Origin: Candidatus Geocrenenecus arthurdayi
GTDB taxonomy: Archaea > Thermoproteota > Nitrososphaeria_A > Caldarchaeales > Wolframiiraptoraceae
DNA: 38,647 bases
NCBI GenBank assembly: GCA_023539395.1
Contig: JAKCEX010000009.1
Coordinates: 1-38,647, forward strand
Reading direction: 5' to 3'
Below the pieces are notes generated by a model. It was not told the DNA's origin and ran no database searches. It saw only the letters and a program-made list of their open reading frames with translations. Below are positions 7,767 to 16,748 of the stretch, in pieces. How positions within the stretch are numbered: position 1 is the stretch's first letter; every line of letters begins with the position of its first letter. The translations under genes were made by a program, and so were the position numbers.

Positions 7767-9050
7767 TTAACCTTCTTTTTGAGGATTTAAAGGTTCAAGC
7801 CTAGCTTCAACTTCTTCTGAAGATATCTCTGATTCAAGTAGTAGTCTAGCTTCAATTTCTTCTGCGAATTCTCTTGCAAGCTCTTTATCTACAGATATTT
7901 GTTCATCAACTAAATCTATTGGGAAAGGTATCCCAGTTACTATATTTGCATTCTTAAGAGTATAAGCTAATACAGTTTCAAAGTCTACTCCTTCCCCCAA
8001 TTCTAGGCAAATAGGTGCAGCATATCTTGAAAGCCTAGCATGTATTCTAGGTCTGCTAGTTATTTCTCTTACAAGGTCTCCTCCATCTTCCTCTTTTAAA
8101 TCTGTTTGAGAAGTAGGTGGGGATAAGTCTGTAGCTGTCTGTATCTTGAGCTTCTTGTTAACATAACTAAATGCATTCTTTTTATTTTCTTCTAAGGTAT
8201 TCTCTTTCCTGATTACTCCTCTTCTAACCATTTCATTATACCATGTTACAAGGCTGCTATAGTGGAGGTAGGTCCATTCATCTTCCGCAATATCTCTGTA
8301 ATCAAAGTATTTTCCAAAAGGCATTATTGAGCGGAGTATAGACCTATCATTCCTATTTAACGTAGATCCTCTATCCCAAGTCTTAGAGAGAATCCATCCA
8401 TCTATTGCACATGTTCTAAGCCTTTTTATCACACCTACTGCTCTACCTGATTTAATAAGCTTTCTAGTTAAGTCTAATGTGTGTTTTACAAGCTCCCATC
8501 CACTTCCATATTCATCTATTCCAAGGCTTGCTAGATCCAATCTTTTTATCTCACTACACCTAGTTCTAAAACCATAAAATGAGCCATCAACAAGTAGCAG
8601 GTCAACATCGTATTTTTCAATACATCTTAAAGCCATCTCCCTCTCCTTAACTGTCATCAGAAGCGTAAGTATCTTTCTGGTTTGCTGTATCTCACCTATT
8701 TGATTAACCATTATGTATCCCCCTACCATGTTTTCATCATCTTTATCTGATATTATCTTACTGCCTTCAAATACCATATAGCATGCAGTATAGACTCCTA
8801 TCCTATACCCCAATCTATCACTAAAGGTAGGTGAAGAAGAACCATCTACAGCTCCAATCCTTAAGTCTCTGCTCAAAACTTCGGGAATATCTTTAATCTT
8901 CAGCAAGCTAGCAATCCTTGAAATTTTCTCTCTTTCAGATTTAATCTCGTTAAAAGCTCTTACAGCTGCTTTCTCTGCGTATTCATAGAAATCTACTTGA
9001 AGCTTGAAAGGTAGCTTACTAAACGCTGAAGTCTTCTCTTCTTCAAAAAT
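7767..9050 (-). CDS. nurA: NurA 5'-3' nuclease; start uncertain
   Basis: Nuclease partner of HerA in DNA end resection. Metal-binding acidic motifs are visible: 'RIGAVDGSSSPTF', then 'LLLVDGSFYGFRTR', and a later 'RYAAPICLELGEG...FETVLAYTL' with C-terminal domain typical of NurA. From TTG 8906 the protein has 379 residues but only 17 precede the first catalytic Asp. The frame stays open upstream to TAG 9069 and encodes a plausible NurA N-terminal helix region (VDFYEYAEKAAVRAFNEIK), but without ATG, GTG or TTG. An ATT at 9050 stands 9 bases after GGAGG (9064-9060) and is used here as a tentative start. It follows herA in one operon. Confidence 0.88.
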   Translation of the reverse strand: MFEEEKTSAFSKLPFKLQVDFYEYAEKAAVRAFNEIKSEREKISRIASLLKIKDIPEVLSRDLRIGAVDGSSSPTFSDRLGYRIGVYTACYMVFEGSKIISDKDDENMVGGYIMVNQIGEIQQTRKILTLLMTVKEREMALRCIEKYDVDLLLVDGSFYGFRTRCSEIKRLDLASLGIDEYGSGWELVKHTLDLTRKLIKSGRAVGVIKRLRTCAIDGWILSKTWDRGSTLNRNDRSILRSIMPFGKYFDYRDIAEDEWTYLHYSSLVTWYNEMVRRGVIRKENTLEENKKNAFSYVNKKLKIQTATDLSPPTSQTDLKEEDGGDLVREITSRPRIHARLSRYAAPICLELGEGVDFETVLAYTLKNANIVTGIPFPIDLVDEQISVDKELAREFAEEIEARLLLESEISSEEVEARLEPLNPQKEG

Positions 9051-9130
9051 CTCAGCTCGCCTCCAACGCTAAATATAGATTACCCTCCTTATTAAACTTC
9101 TAAAAGCTGCGGGTTTATCTTCCATCCATT

Positions 9131-10552
9131 CTACTGTATCTGGAAGCTTATCAGTAAAGGAATAGGTGATGGGTTCATTCTCCCCAAGAAGTAGAAGTGT
9201 CCTTCTGGGAGAGTTAATAGAGTTTCTGGAGAGATGTAGTAGGATGCAGAAAGCTTCTGGGCTTCTTCTACATCTAATGGATGAATCCTCCCAATAAACT
9301 GTGTATTTAGATTTCTTCTTACAGCAGCGTTTAACCCAATCTCCCCAGCCATTCCTTGAGATAAAATTACTATCGATAAACCGTAGCTCCTACCTAAAGC
9401 GCATAGATCTATAATCATGTCTGTTGTATCTCTCTCCATCCCCCTCGGCTGCCATGGAGCGTATTGTGGTCCCTCATCAATTACCAAGGCAATATTCAGG
9501 GTCTGCTTCCTCTCCATTAATTTCTTCAAATATTTTGTTATAGCTGTAAACACTGCGAGTTTCTGTTCTTTGATCCCCTTACTCATGTCTATAATAACAA
9601 TCCCTCTATCTTTTACTTTTGCAACTATCTCCCAAGGCTCTATCACCCCGATGAATCTCTCAAATTCTTCTTCAGTTATTGTTTCAAAAGATGATTCCAG
9701 CCTATTCAATTGAAGTGTCTTTGTATCTTCTTTCACCCCTGGGGAGCCCATTATTATCTGTCTAGCTTTCTGTAGAATTAGTTCACGGCTAACCGCTGGG
9801 TCTTTACCCCTCCAGTCTACTTGTCTTAGAGCTGTCTCAACAGCTGCTGCCACAGGATTCTCTTCTCTATCATAGTATCCAAAGTTTCTAGTTATAGTTC
9901 CGAAATATTTTACAACTGTCTGGTTATCTACTTTTATCTGGTCTAGAGTTATTGTTGACTCAAAATATGGAGCATAATCGCTACCTTTCCAATCCATAAC
10001 TATTACATCGTATCCAGCTCTCCTAAGTAAAGGTATAATCTCATATCTTGTTAGATAGCTTTTACCTGACCCAGTTACACCAAAGACTCCTATATGATAA
10101 TTTATGTATTCTTTGAGGACTGGAACCTTCCAGTTTGGTTTCCCCCAGTAATGTCCTATGGATAATTCACTCTTTCCAAGATATTGCATAGGGCTATCTT
10201 CATCTGTAAATATCTCAACAGTTGATGTTGGAGCAATTATAATCCTATTTTGAGAGATACCGTTATCATTTATCTCTCCGATGACTTGAAGTTTAAAGAG
10301 GAAATATTCTTTTACACTGCTAGGGATTCTTCTACTCTTAGCATAAGCTACACCGGGTGTAAAGGTTCCTGTTCTTAAGCTCTCATTTATCCCTAATCCT
10401 CCTCTGCATACTGCTAATACACTCCCACCATTCTTATTCTTAATTAAGACTAGACTTTCATTCTTTACTTCCTTCTCCATTCCATCATACAGGACGACTG
10501 TAGCACTAGACTCACTCGCACCACTACATATTATGCCGATTGGGATGGGCAT
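9131..10552 (-). CDS. herA: HerA DNA translocase
   Basis: Hexameric FtsK-like ATPase that works with NurA and Mre11-Rad50 in resection of DNA breaks. An N-terminal HAS barrel (about 1-110) precedes the RecA-like core with Walker A GVTGSGKS (158-165), 'VIVMDWKGSDY' (184-193), Walker B ALVIDEGPQY (355-364), the sensor-type 'ILSQG' and arginine-containing 'RRNLNTQFIGRI' near 415. Length 473 is usual. It is transcribed toward nurA, about 60-80 bases away, and divergently from a tiny membrane-protein gene and priS. An AAGGAGGG sequence at 9090-9083 lies between herA and nurA. Confidence 0.95.
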   Translation of the reverse strand: MPIPIGIICSGASESSATVVLYDGMEKEVKNESLVLIKNKNGGSVLAVCRGGLGINESLRTGTFTPGVAYAKSRRIPSSVKEYFLFKLQVIGEINDNGISQNRIIIAPTSTVEIFTDEDSPMQYLGKSELSIGHYWGKPNWKVPVLKEYINYHIGVFGVTGSGKSYLTRYEIIPLLRRAGYDVIVMDWKGSDYAPYFESTITLDQIKVDNQTVVKYFGTITRNFGYYDREENPVAAAVETALRQVDWRGKDPAVSRELILQKARQIIMGSPGVKEDTKTLQLNRLESSFETITEEEFERFIGVIEPWEIVAKVKDRGIVIIDMSKGIKEQKLAVFTAITKYLKKLMERKQTLNIALVIDEGPQYAPWQPRGMERDTTDMIIDLCALGRSYGLSIVILSQGMAGEIGLNAAVRRNLNTQFIGRIHPLDVEEAQKLSASYYISPETLLTLPEGHFYFLGRMNPSPIPLLISFQIQ

Positions 10553-10681
10553 CTCGACTTTAACTATTTCATAGTTTCATAAAATGATTTCTATCTACCC
10601 TCTGGCCAAGAAAAGATTAATCTAAAAACGGGATAAACTTAAAAACAGCCTATACAGGGTAAGGAGAGAGGCTAAGAAGGC

Positions 10682-10795
10682 ATGACTGTAGAAAGCTTCA
10701 TAGACTTACTTTACAACTCTCTTTTCTGGATTTCCATCTTAACTTTCATCTTGATTATAGCCTATATTCTTTATAAAGAGATTTCGAAGAAGTAA
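10682..10795 (+). CDS. Tiny single-pass membrane protein (37 aa), unknown
   Basis: ATG 10682 opens a 37-residue frame: a short acidic/aromatic N-terminus (MTVESFIDLLYNS), one hydrophobic span LFWISILTFILIIAYIL and a Lys-rich end (YKEISKK). A GGAGAG ribosome-binding sequence lies 11-16 bases ahead and a TATA-like ATAAACTTAAAA near 10632-10643, so expression is plausible. It sits between divergent herA and priS, 15 bases before the primase start, probably leading the priS-GINS transcript. No family recognised. Confidence 0.55.
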   Translation: MTVESFIDLLYNSLFWISILTFILIIAYILYKEISKK

Positions 10796-10810
10796 GATTT
10801 AACAATTGCA

Positions 10811-12082
10811 TTGACGATTGCTACTAAGGAATTAAGCTTGTTAACACGGACTGATCAGAAGTTTGTAGAATCACTATTCAAGAGATACTACTTGGAGAAA
10901 GCTGACACAGTATATATTCCAGAGAGAATAAATGAGAGAGAATTCGGGTACTTTCCATTTGAAGAGAAAACCATGATTAGGCATTTATACATAGATTCTC
11001 CAGATAAACTGAGAGAATTCCTTATAAAGAATAACCCTCTCCACGTATATCATTCAGCAGCATTCTATAAGTATCCTAGTGCACCAATGGAGGAGAAAGA
11101 ATGGATGGGGGCAGAACTAGCTTTCGATATAGATGCAGACCATCTCAAAACGCTCTGTAGAAGAGAACATGACTTTAAAGTATGCTCCAAATGTTTCACA
11201 GCTTATCCTAATCAAGCAGATAGATGTAGTAAGTGTGACGGTGTATTAATAGATATTGAATGGGTTTGTGAATCATGTTTAGAGGCAGCTAAACAGGAAA
11301 CAATTAAGCTAATAGATTTTCTAGAGGGAGACCTAGGCTTTAAGAAGATTAGGATAACTTTCTCAGGTAATAGAGGCTACCACATCGTGATTATGGATGA
11401 AGAAGTCTTAGAACTTGGACAACTAGAAAGAAAAGAGATAGTAGATTACATTACTGGAACAGGTATCTCATTAAGAGTAATGGGATTGATTGAAGATCCT
11501 AAAAAGGATAAAGCTACAAAGATAAGTGGACCAGATATCTCCGACCCAGGATGGAGAGGTAGAATAGCTAGAGCTTCAATCGAACTAGCGATAAGATCTA
11601 ATGCTACTGAATTATCGGAGCTATTATCTATAGATTATATGTTGGCTCAGAAGTATGTTGATGTTCTGAGAAGGCACTCGGAAGAATGGAGTGAACGTTG
11701 TGCATGGGATACTCTTCCAAGAAGCGTGGTTGCGCTGTTAGGGAAAGCAGCAGCAAATTATGCTTCCGCAAAAATTGATGTCGTGGTTACCTCAGATATT
11801 CATAGATTAATTAGGCTTGCAAATACACTTAACGGTAAGTCAGGATTACTAGCTAAAACAATTAAGTTGAATGAACTTGAAGATTTTGACCCATTCCTTC
11901 AAGCTACCGTATTACCATACGATAGGACTGTTGAAGTACGTGTTCTAAGAGCTCCAAGATTTAAAATACTTGGAGAAGAATTTGGACCATATGAGGATAT
12001 AGTTATTCGGCTACCAGTTGCCGTGGCCACATTTCTTATAGCTAAGAATGTAGCTACTCTCTTGAAACCAGCCACCAACTAA
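10811..12082 (+). CDS. priS: DNA primase small (catalytic) subunit PriS
   Basis: Catalytic subunit of the archaeal/eukaryotic primase that makes the initiating primers. The catalytic FDIDAD motif is at about 105-110, a zinc-binding knuckle with C125, C128, C139, C142 and a further CxxC near 153-156, and SGNRGYH (185-191) is the nucleotide-binding loop; 'DKATKISGPDISDPGWRGR' follows near 240. At 423 residues it is somewhat longer than many archaeal PriS. The start is TTG 10811. GINS follows 60-70 bases downstream, the common archaeal pairing. The large subunit PriL is not in the window. Confidence 0.95.
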   Translation: MTIATKELSLLTRTDQKFVESLFKRYYLEKADTVYIPERINEREFGYFPFEEKTMIRHLYIDSPDKLREFLIKNNPLHVYHSAAFYKYPSAPMEEKEWMGAELAFDIDADHLKTLCRREHDFKVCSKCFTAYPNQADRCSKCDGVLIDIEWVCESCLEAAKQETIKLIDFLEGDLGFKKIRITFSGNRGYHIVIMDEEVLELGQLERKEIVDYITGTGISLRVMGLIEDPKKDKATKISGPDISDPGWRGRIARASIELAIRSNATELSELLSIDYMLAQKYVDVLRRHSEEWSERCAWDTLPRSVVALLGKAAANYASAKIDVVVTSDIHRLIRLANTLNGKSGLLAKTIKLNELEDFDPFLQATVLPYDRTVEVRVLRAPRFKILGEEFGPYEDIVIRLPVAVATFLIAKNVATLLKPATN

Positions 12083-12153
12083 CCTAAAGAAAATCACAAG
12101 GCTATAGTGGAGAAATAATTTTATTATCTGAGTAGTATTCTCAATTGTTGAGG

Positions 12154-12735
12154 ATGTCAGGAGAAGTATCAATATATGAGCTTGTTTATGAGCTTTGGAG
12201 AATAGAAAACTCTATAGATGAGTTGGGTAAACTTCCAGAAGGATTCGAGGAAAAGCTAAGAGAATATTTCTCAAGATTGAAGAGTTATCTTAGAGTCTCG
12301 GATAAGATGATGATATCTACTAGTCTGAGAGAAGCTGAAGTAGATGCAGTAGCTAAACTTGTTCAATCATTATTCAAGATTAGGCTGGATAAGATTATTA
12401 GAGCAGCCCAGTCTGGTTCTTACCCTGAAACTATGTCTGGATTTGAAAAGAATATCTATATGTCACTCTACAGAATCCTAACAGAACATAGAAAGTATGT
12501 TGAATCAATAATCATGGCAACAGCATATAGTGGATGGAAAATCATTGAATCTAACTATGATGTAGTCTGTTTTCAGCAGGATTTCCCCCAAATTGTTGGA
12601 GAAGACTTAAAAACTTATGGTCCCTTCAAGAAAGGAGACATAGCTGTTCTACCAAAAGCTAACGCTCAAACTCTTATAGTTAAAGGCTTAGCGTACAGGA
12701 TAACTGTCATGTCTCCAGAGCTTGAGGAGGGATAG
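12154..12735 (+). CDS. GINS complex subunit (Gins51/Gins15-type)
   Basis: Component of the replicative CMG-like helicase (MCM-GINS-RecJ/Cdc45). A helical A domain with 'EAEVDAVAKLVQSLFKIRLDKII' and 'FEKNIYMSLYRILTEHRKYVE' comes first; the C-terminal B domain follows, 'VGEDLKTYGPFKKGDIAVLP' and 'ANAQTLIVKGLAYRI', the order typical of Gins51 (A then B). ATG 12154 is preferred; TTG at 12145 or 12148 is also in frame. It is downstream of priS, a conserved archaeal pair. Its 3' end overlaps the convergent Clp1 gene by 29 bases. Confidence 0.88.
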   Translation: MSGEVSIYELVYELWRIENSIDELGKLPEGFEEKLREYFSRLKSYLRVSDKMMISTSLREAEVDAVAKLVQSLFKIRLDKIIRAAQSGSYPETMSGFEKNIYMSLYRILTEHRKYVESIIMATAYSGWKIIESNYDVVCFQQDFPQIVGEDLKTYGPFKKGDIAVLPKANAQTLIVKGLAYRITVMSPELEEG

Positions 12736-13909
12736 AGAATATCTCTAAACCTTCTACCGAGACTATCAAGCTACTCAAGATTACCCGCTTAATCTGAGCT
12801 TGGAAGGGTGTATATATCTTAAGTAGATTCTTCTTAGGGTTGAACATTGTCAGTAAACCTATGCCTGAGAATGCATAGTTAACATCATATAGATGGCATA
12901 GTATCCCAGCTCTATGTACTCTACAAATCTCTTCTAATCCTTCCTCGATTACTATGCCTTTATCTTCAGCAAATGACGCTAAGAGCTTATTTATAATATA
13001 AGAGACTCTATGAACTCTGTTTTCACCCGTGATGTATTCTAGTTCAACCCAGGAGATCGGAATTGTCCTTACAATCGACCTCCTCAGGAACCTCTCATAC
13101 ATCATCTCTCTAAGCTTCTTCCTAGCTTCCAGGCTTCTCTTCCTAACTGCGAGTGGTGGGGGGAGCTCTCTAATATCTATAGAGTGTTCTTTACAGTATT
13201 CTTCTAGTTCGGGAATAGTATCACCTATCATGACTAAGTGGGTTGGGTTAAAGATTTTCATTAATTCTTTCTTATGGTATATTGCTCCTTCACTATTTAT
13301 CCAACCATCAACGTCTATTACAAGGTTCTGAATAGGATACTTAGTTATCAGATTACTGTAGAGTTTTTCTACAGATTTTATATGCCTATTCATTATGGGT
13401 GTAGGAGAAGTATATCCTACCGCCTCCATGTTTTCAGCTTTAACATATGATATGTCTGGCAACGGATTCTTCAAGTAAACATATCCAATAGTCGTAGGTG
13501 GGCAGATGCTCGACTGACCTACATCTAAATCCATGAAGATGCATGTTTTCTTCATGCTTATAATAATGTTCGCTCCAAGAGTAGCGAGAGAAGTTTTACC
13601 TGAATCTGACCCCCCCATAAACATTATAGTTAACCTATCCTGCCCAGCAATCTCTTGAACAGTCTTAAGCCATTCATCTGGTATAGTATTACCGTCTACT
13701 TCTTCAATTGATCCACCTTCTCCAAATGTATATTCAATCTTAGAATCTTCATATGCATATACTGGTCTAGATCTCCAGCTCCTAATCACGATCTGTTTCT
13801 TCTGAGGTAGAGGGCATCCCAGTATAGATGCTTTACCTTCTAGGAGCTTTATTGATGCTGGACCATTAACTATTAATGTCTTACCAGATTTTAAGTCGTA
13901 GACTGGCAT
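12707..13909 (-). CDS. Clp1/Grc3-type polynucleotide 5'-hydroxyl kinase
   Basis: Predicted RNA/DNA 5'-OH kinase acting in RNA end healing. The N-terminal beta domain (1-85) precedes Walker A GGSDSGKTS (99-107), the 'CIFMDLDVGQSSICPPTTIG' segment typical of the Clp1/Grc3 P-loop family, and a C-terminal beta-rich domain (about 290-400). Start ATG 13909 overlaps by one base with the stop of the preceding RuvC-like gene (TAATG), so the two are translationally coupled. The 400-residue length is normal for archaeal members. Confidence 0.88.
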   Translation of the reverse strand: MPVYDLKSGKTLIVNGPASIKLLEGKASILGCPLPQKKQIVIRSWRSRPVYAYEDSKIEYTFGEGGSIEEVDGNTIPDEWLKTVQEIAGQDRLTIMFMGGSDSGKTSLATLGANIIISMKKTCIFMDLDVGQSSICPPTTIGYVYLKNPLPDISYVKAENMEAVGYTSPTPIMNRHIKSVEKLYSNLITKYPIQNLVIDVDGWINSEGAIYHKKELMKIFNPTHLVMIGDTIPELEEYCKEHSIDIRELPPPLAVRKRSLEARKKLREMMYERFLRRSIVRTIPISWVELEYITGENRVHRVSYIINKLLASFAEDKGIVIEEGLEEICRVHRAGILCHLYDVNYAFSGIGLLTMFNPKKNLLKIYTPFQAQIKRVILSSLIVSVEGLEIFSIPPQALET

Positions 13910-14550
13910 TAGGTCTCACCCTTCTTAAACCTTGTCCTTCTTCTAAGCAGTAATAGTATAGCTGAATATTCATCTTTGCTTAAACCCTTCTCCCTAGGAA
14001 TCAATCCTCTAGCTGTCCTAAATTCATCTATAACCTCGATCTTCAACCCTTCAATACTTCTAAGATACTTAGTCAACATCTCTAGAAATCTTGATAGTTC
14101 TTCTTGAGTTGTTGTTGAGCCCACCAGAATCATCTTCTCTTCTGCCTCCCTATGTCTATCTAGGAAAGCCTTTACATCCTCAAACATGCTCTCTTCATGA
14201 AAATACTTTGAAGTTCTTATAATCTTATCGTTTACTGAGTAGGCTACACCAATAGTCTTGCCTGGATCGATAGCTATCAGAATATTCTGGTATGATTCAA
14301 CCCCATTCAAGACTTCTAAAACTCTTTCTATAAGTTCTTCCATGCTTCGATAATCTTCAAGGTATAGAGTCCTACGATTAACAGCATCTACTTGAAACTC
14401 GCTCCTCTTAGTTACTATTACATTAACTGATAGGGGAAGATTATCAATACTGACCGTATGAATAGTCTTTACACCCATCTTTGATATCGCCTCCCTGAAT
14501 AAGCTTGCAAACTTCATGTCTAAAGTTACAAGCCCTACAATCCTCTCCAT
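13909..14550 (-). CDS. RuvC/RNase H-like fold protein, predicted nuclease
   Basis: A 213-residue archaeal protein with RNase H-like features in its C-terminal half: ILIAIDPGKTIGVAYS (D95 at the end of strand 1), IEVIDEFRTARGL (E172/D175/E176) and SKDEYSAILLLLRRR (D193), which together give the D-E-D arrangement of RuvC-like nucleases. The N-terminal 85 residues look like a small separate alpha/beta domain. It is coupled to the Clp1-type kinase gene by a one-base overlap, hinting that it acts on the same nucleic-acid substrates. Not assigned to a characterised enzyme; substrate unknown. Confidence 0.7.
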   Translation of the reverse strand: MERIVGLVTLDMKFASLFREAISKMGVKTIHTVSIDNLPLSVNVIVTKRSEFQVDAVNRRTLYLEDYRSMEELIERVLEVLNGVESYQNILIAIDPGKTIGVAYSVNDKIIRTSKYFHEESMFEDVKAFLDRHREAEEKMILVGSTTTQEELSRFLEMLTKYLRSIEGLKIEVIDEFRTARGLIPREKGLSKDEYSAILLLLRRRTRFKKGET

Positions 14551-14601
14551 CCTACTATTATCTTAAAATAAGCGTTTAATAGGCTCTACCCTAATCTAAA
14601 T

Positions 14602-14982
14602 ATGGTGGTTTACGTGGGTCGTAGAAGGAGGAAGATTGTTAAGAAAAAGATTATAAAACCACCCCCAAAGATATTCTTATGCCCAATATGCAGTGTGGAG
14701 GCTGTAACTGTTCTCCATCAAAAAGGTGAAGAATACGCTGAAATATTTTGTGCTAACTGTAAAACGAAAGTGAAGATTAGATGGTATCCAGCATACAGTG
14801 AAGTCGATGCATACTCTGAATTCTACGATATAGTAACCGGTAAGAAGAAGATTGAAATAGCTGCAGAAGCGCCTACTCCAAATCAAGAAAACACACCAAG
14901 CATAGAAGAAGAGAGCGTACATACACCAGACTATAATAACTTAGAAGAAACTGAAGAAGAACAGTTCAATAATGAGTCTTGA
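14602..14982 (+). CDS. Elf1-like zinc-ribbon transcription elongation factor
   Basis: The basic N-terminus GRRRRKIVKKK, then 'PPPKIFLCPICSVEAV' and 'IFCANCKTKVKIRW' form the Elf1 zinc ribbon with two CxxC pairs, followed by a long acidic Glu/Asn tail of about 45 residues. Elf1 associates with RNA polymerase during elongation in eukaryotes and some archaea. ATG 14602 sits at leaderless distance from TTTAATA near 14570; GTG 14614 would give MGRRRRK, the usual family N-terminus, and is the alternative. It is divergent from the RuvC-like gene and ahead of GGGP synthase. Confidence 0.82.
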   Translation: MVVYVGRRRRKIVKKKIIKPPPKIFLCPICSVEAVTVLHQKGEEYAEIFCANCKTKVKIRWYPAYSEVDAYSEFYDIVTGKKKIEIAAEAPTPNQENTPSIEEESVHTPDYNNLEETEEEQFNNES

Positions 14983-15042
14983 GCCTACGTTAATATTAAG
15001 CATAAGAAATATTTTTATGGATGAAAGTAAAAGATATTGGCA

Positions 15043-15813
15043 ATGTCTTCATCAATTAGGTTGATCAAAGTTGGGAAGACGGAGAGCTATTTGCTGGAGA
15101 AGCTTGAGAAGGGACCAATACATATAACTCTACTAGATCCTGAGAGTATTTCGATAGATAGAGCTATTGAGATTGCGAGGATTGTCGAATCCAGTGGAAG
15201 CTCAGCGATTATGGTTGGAGGCTCAACAGTCTCTTCCCAGAATGAGATGGATGAATTCATAGCTACTTTAAAAAAGAATATTAACATACCAGTCATAATA
15301 TTTCCAAATAATGTTCAAGCATTATCCAAGCATGCAGACGCTGTTTGGTATATGTCTCTCCTAAACTCCGTAGAATGGTATTATATCATCGGAGCACAGA
15401 TGCAGGCTGCACCATTCATTAAGAAGCATCAAATAGAGGCAATACCTCTAGCATACATTGTCTTCAGGGGAGATACAGCTGTCTCCGCTATAGGCAGAGT
15501 CCTACCTATCCCTGATAATCATCCAGAAGTAGCAGTAGCATATGCACTAGCAGCCCAATACCTCGGATTTAGATTCTTATATCTAGAAGGAGGGTCCGGA
15601 GCATCCGAGCCTGTCCCCCCAAAAATTATCAAAGCTGTAAAATCTTCCATTAGCATCCCTTTAATCGTAGGAGGAGGGGTAAGAACAGTTGAGCAAGCTC
15701 AAAAAGTCTTAGAATCAGGTGCAGATATAATTGTAACTGGCACAATCGCAGAAGAAGACCCAGAAAAGCTAAAGAGGCTTATTGCTAAAGTAAATAGTTA
15801 TAGAGTTTGTTAG
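15043..15813 (+). CDS. Geranylgeranylglyceryl phosphate synthase
   Basis: First committed enzyme of archaeal ether lipid synthesis, joining geranylgeranyl diphosphate to sn-glycerol-1-phosphate in a TIM barrel. Diagnostic stretches are 'HITLLDPESI' (first strand with the Mg-binding Asp), 'AIMVGGST', 'PVIIFPNN', 'FRFLYLEGGSGASEPV' and the phosphate-binding 'IPLIVGGGVRT' and 'ADIIVTGTI'. ATG 15043 fits a leaderless start, with ATATTTTTATGG at about 15007-15020 as TATA element; TTG 15037 is possible. About 256 residues, normal for the group II archaeal form. Confidence 0.94.
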   Translation: MSSSIRLIKVGKTESYLLEKLEKGPIHITLLDPESISIDRAIEIARIVESSGSSAIMVGGSTVSSQNEMDEFIATLKKNINIPVIIFPNNVQALSKHADAVWYMSLLNSVEWYYIIGAQMQAAPFIKKHQIEAIPLAYIVFRGDTAVSAIGRVLPIPDNHPEVAVAYALAAQYLGFRFLYLEGGSGASEPVPPKIIKAVKSSISIPLIVGGGVRTVEQAQKVLESGADIIVTGTIAEEDPEKLKRLIAKVNSYRVC

Positions 15814-15906
15814 AACTCCACTAGAGATCATAAACTCCTCGAATTTCTTAGGAAATCGTAATAATTATATTAAAGAGCTTAGCCTCTATAGAAGGTAGAG
15901 ATTGAA

Positions 15907-16653
15907 TTGTCAAGATATTTTGATAGAGTTTCTACAGGTGTCCCAAGGCTTGACCAGATGCTGGGTGGCGGGTTAATTAGAGGTAGAACATATCTTGTAA
16001 CTGGTGAGACAGGTGTAGGCAAGACAATACTAAGTCTACAATTCATCTTGGAGGGTTTAAGACAGAATGAACATGCAATTTATGTATCTCTAGATGAAAG
16101 GATTGATGGAGTACTTAATGGAGCATTATCTCTTGGATGGGATTTATGGGAGTACATACAGATGGGGTTATTCCATCCATTTGAATTTAGGTTGTTTACA
16201 TCAGATTTAAAGAGGTTTGGAAAAGAGAGCAGAGCATTCGTAGAAGCAATAGAGAAGATCGCACAGGGGAGATCAATCAGTAGGATCGTCTTAGACCCTA
16301 TATCTGCACTAGCTTTAGGAGCAAGAGAAGAATTCATCGTAAGAGAATACTTGAGAGAGATTATAAATATGCTTGAAGAAAAAATGGGTGCAACAACACT
16401 TCTCACATGTGATGTACCAACAGCTTCAAAGAAATTAAGCAGATTCGGTTTCGAAGAATTCTTATCATCAGGAGTAATAGTTCTAGGTGTAGTAAGATTT
16501 AGAGGTAAGCTCTTGAAGACAATCTACGTAAGAAAGATGCGTTGGTCTATGGCTGACTCAGCAATATACACTTTTGAGATAAGACCGGGAGAAGGAATAG
16601 TCATAAAAGAACCACTCTCCGAACACATTGACACAGCATCACTAGAACTCTAG
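15907..16653 (+). CDS. KaiC-like RecA-superfamily ATPase (single domain)
   Basis: One KaiC/RecA-type ATPase domain: 'STGVPRLDQMLGGGL' (9-23), Walker A TGETGVGKT (32-40), 'AIYVSLDER' (57-65), Walker B-type 'ISRIVLDPISAL' near 125-136 and the terminal strand 'TIYVRKMRW' with 'Y.F.I.PGEGI'. Archaea carry many such proteins, probably in signalling or DNA-related roles; no specific role can be assigned. Start TTG 15907 has GGTAGAG before it and a TATA-like ATTATATTAAA near 15862. Distance to GGGPS is 93 bases with its own promoter. Confidence 0.82.
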   Translation: MSRYFDRVSTGVPRLDQMLGGGLIRGRTYLVTGETGVGKTILSLQFILEGLRQNEHAIYVSLDERIDGVLNGALSLGWDLWEYIQMGLFHPFEFRLFTSDLKRFGKESRAFVEAIEKIAQGRSISRIVLDPISALALGAREEFIVREYLREIINMLEEKMGATTLLTCDVPTASKKLSRFGFEEFLSSGVIVLGVVRFRGKLLKTIYVRKMRWSMADSAIYTFEIRPGEGIVIKEPLSEHIDTASLEL

Positions 16654-16748
16654 ACTCCCATATAATGTCCTATCTCCTAATCTCTAATTTCTGATAGGAA
16701 ATTATGTTAGATAATAAAATTTTAATAACATGGGGATAAGAAGATTTA

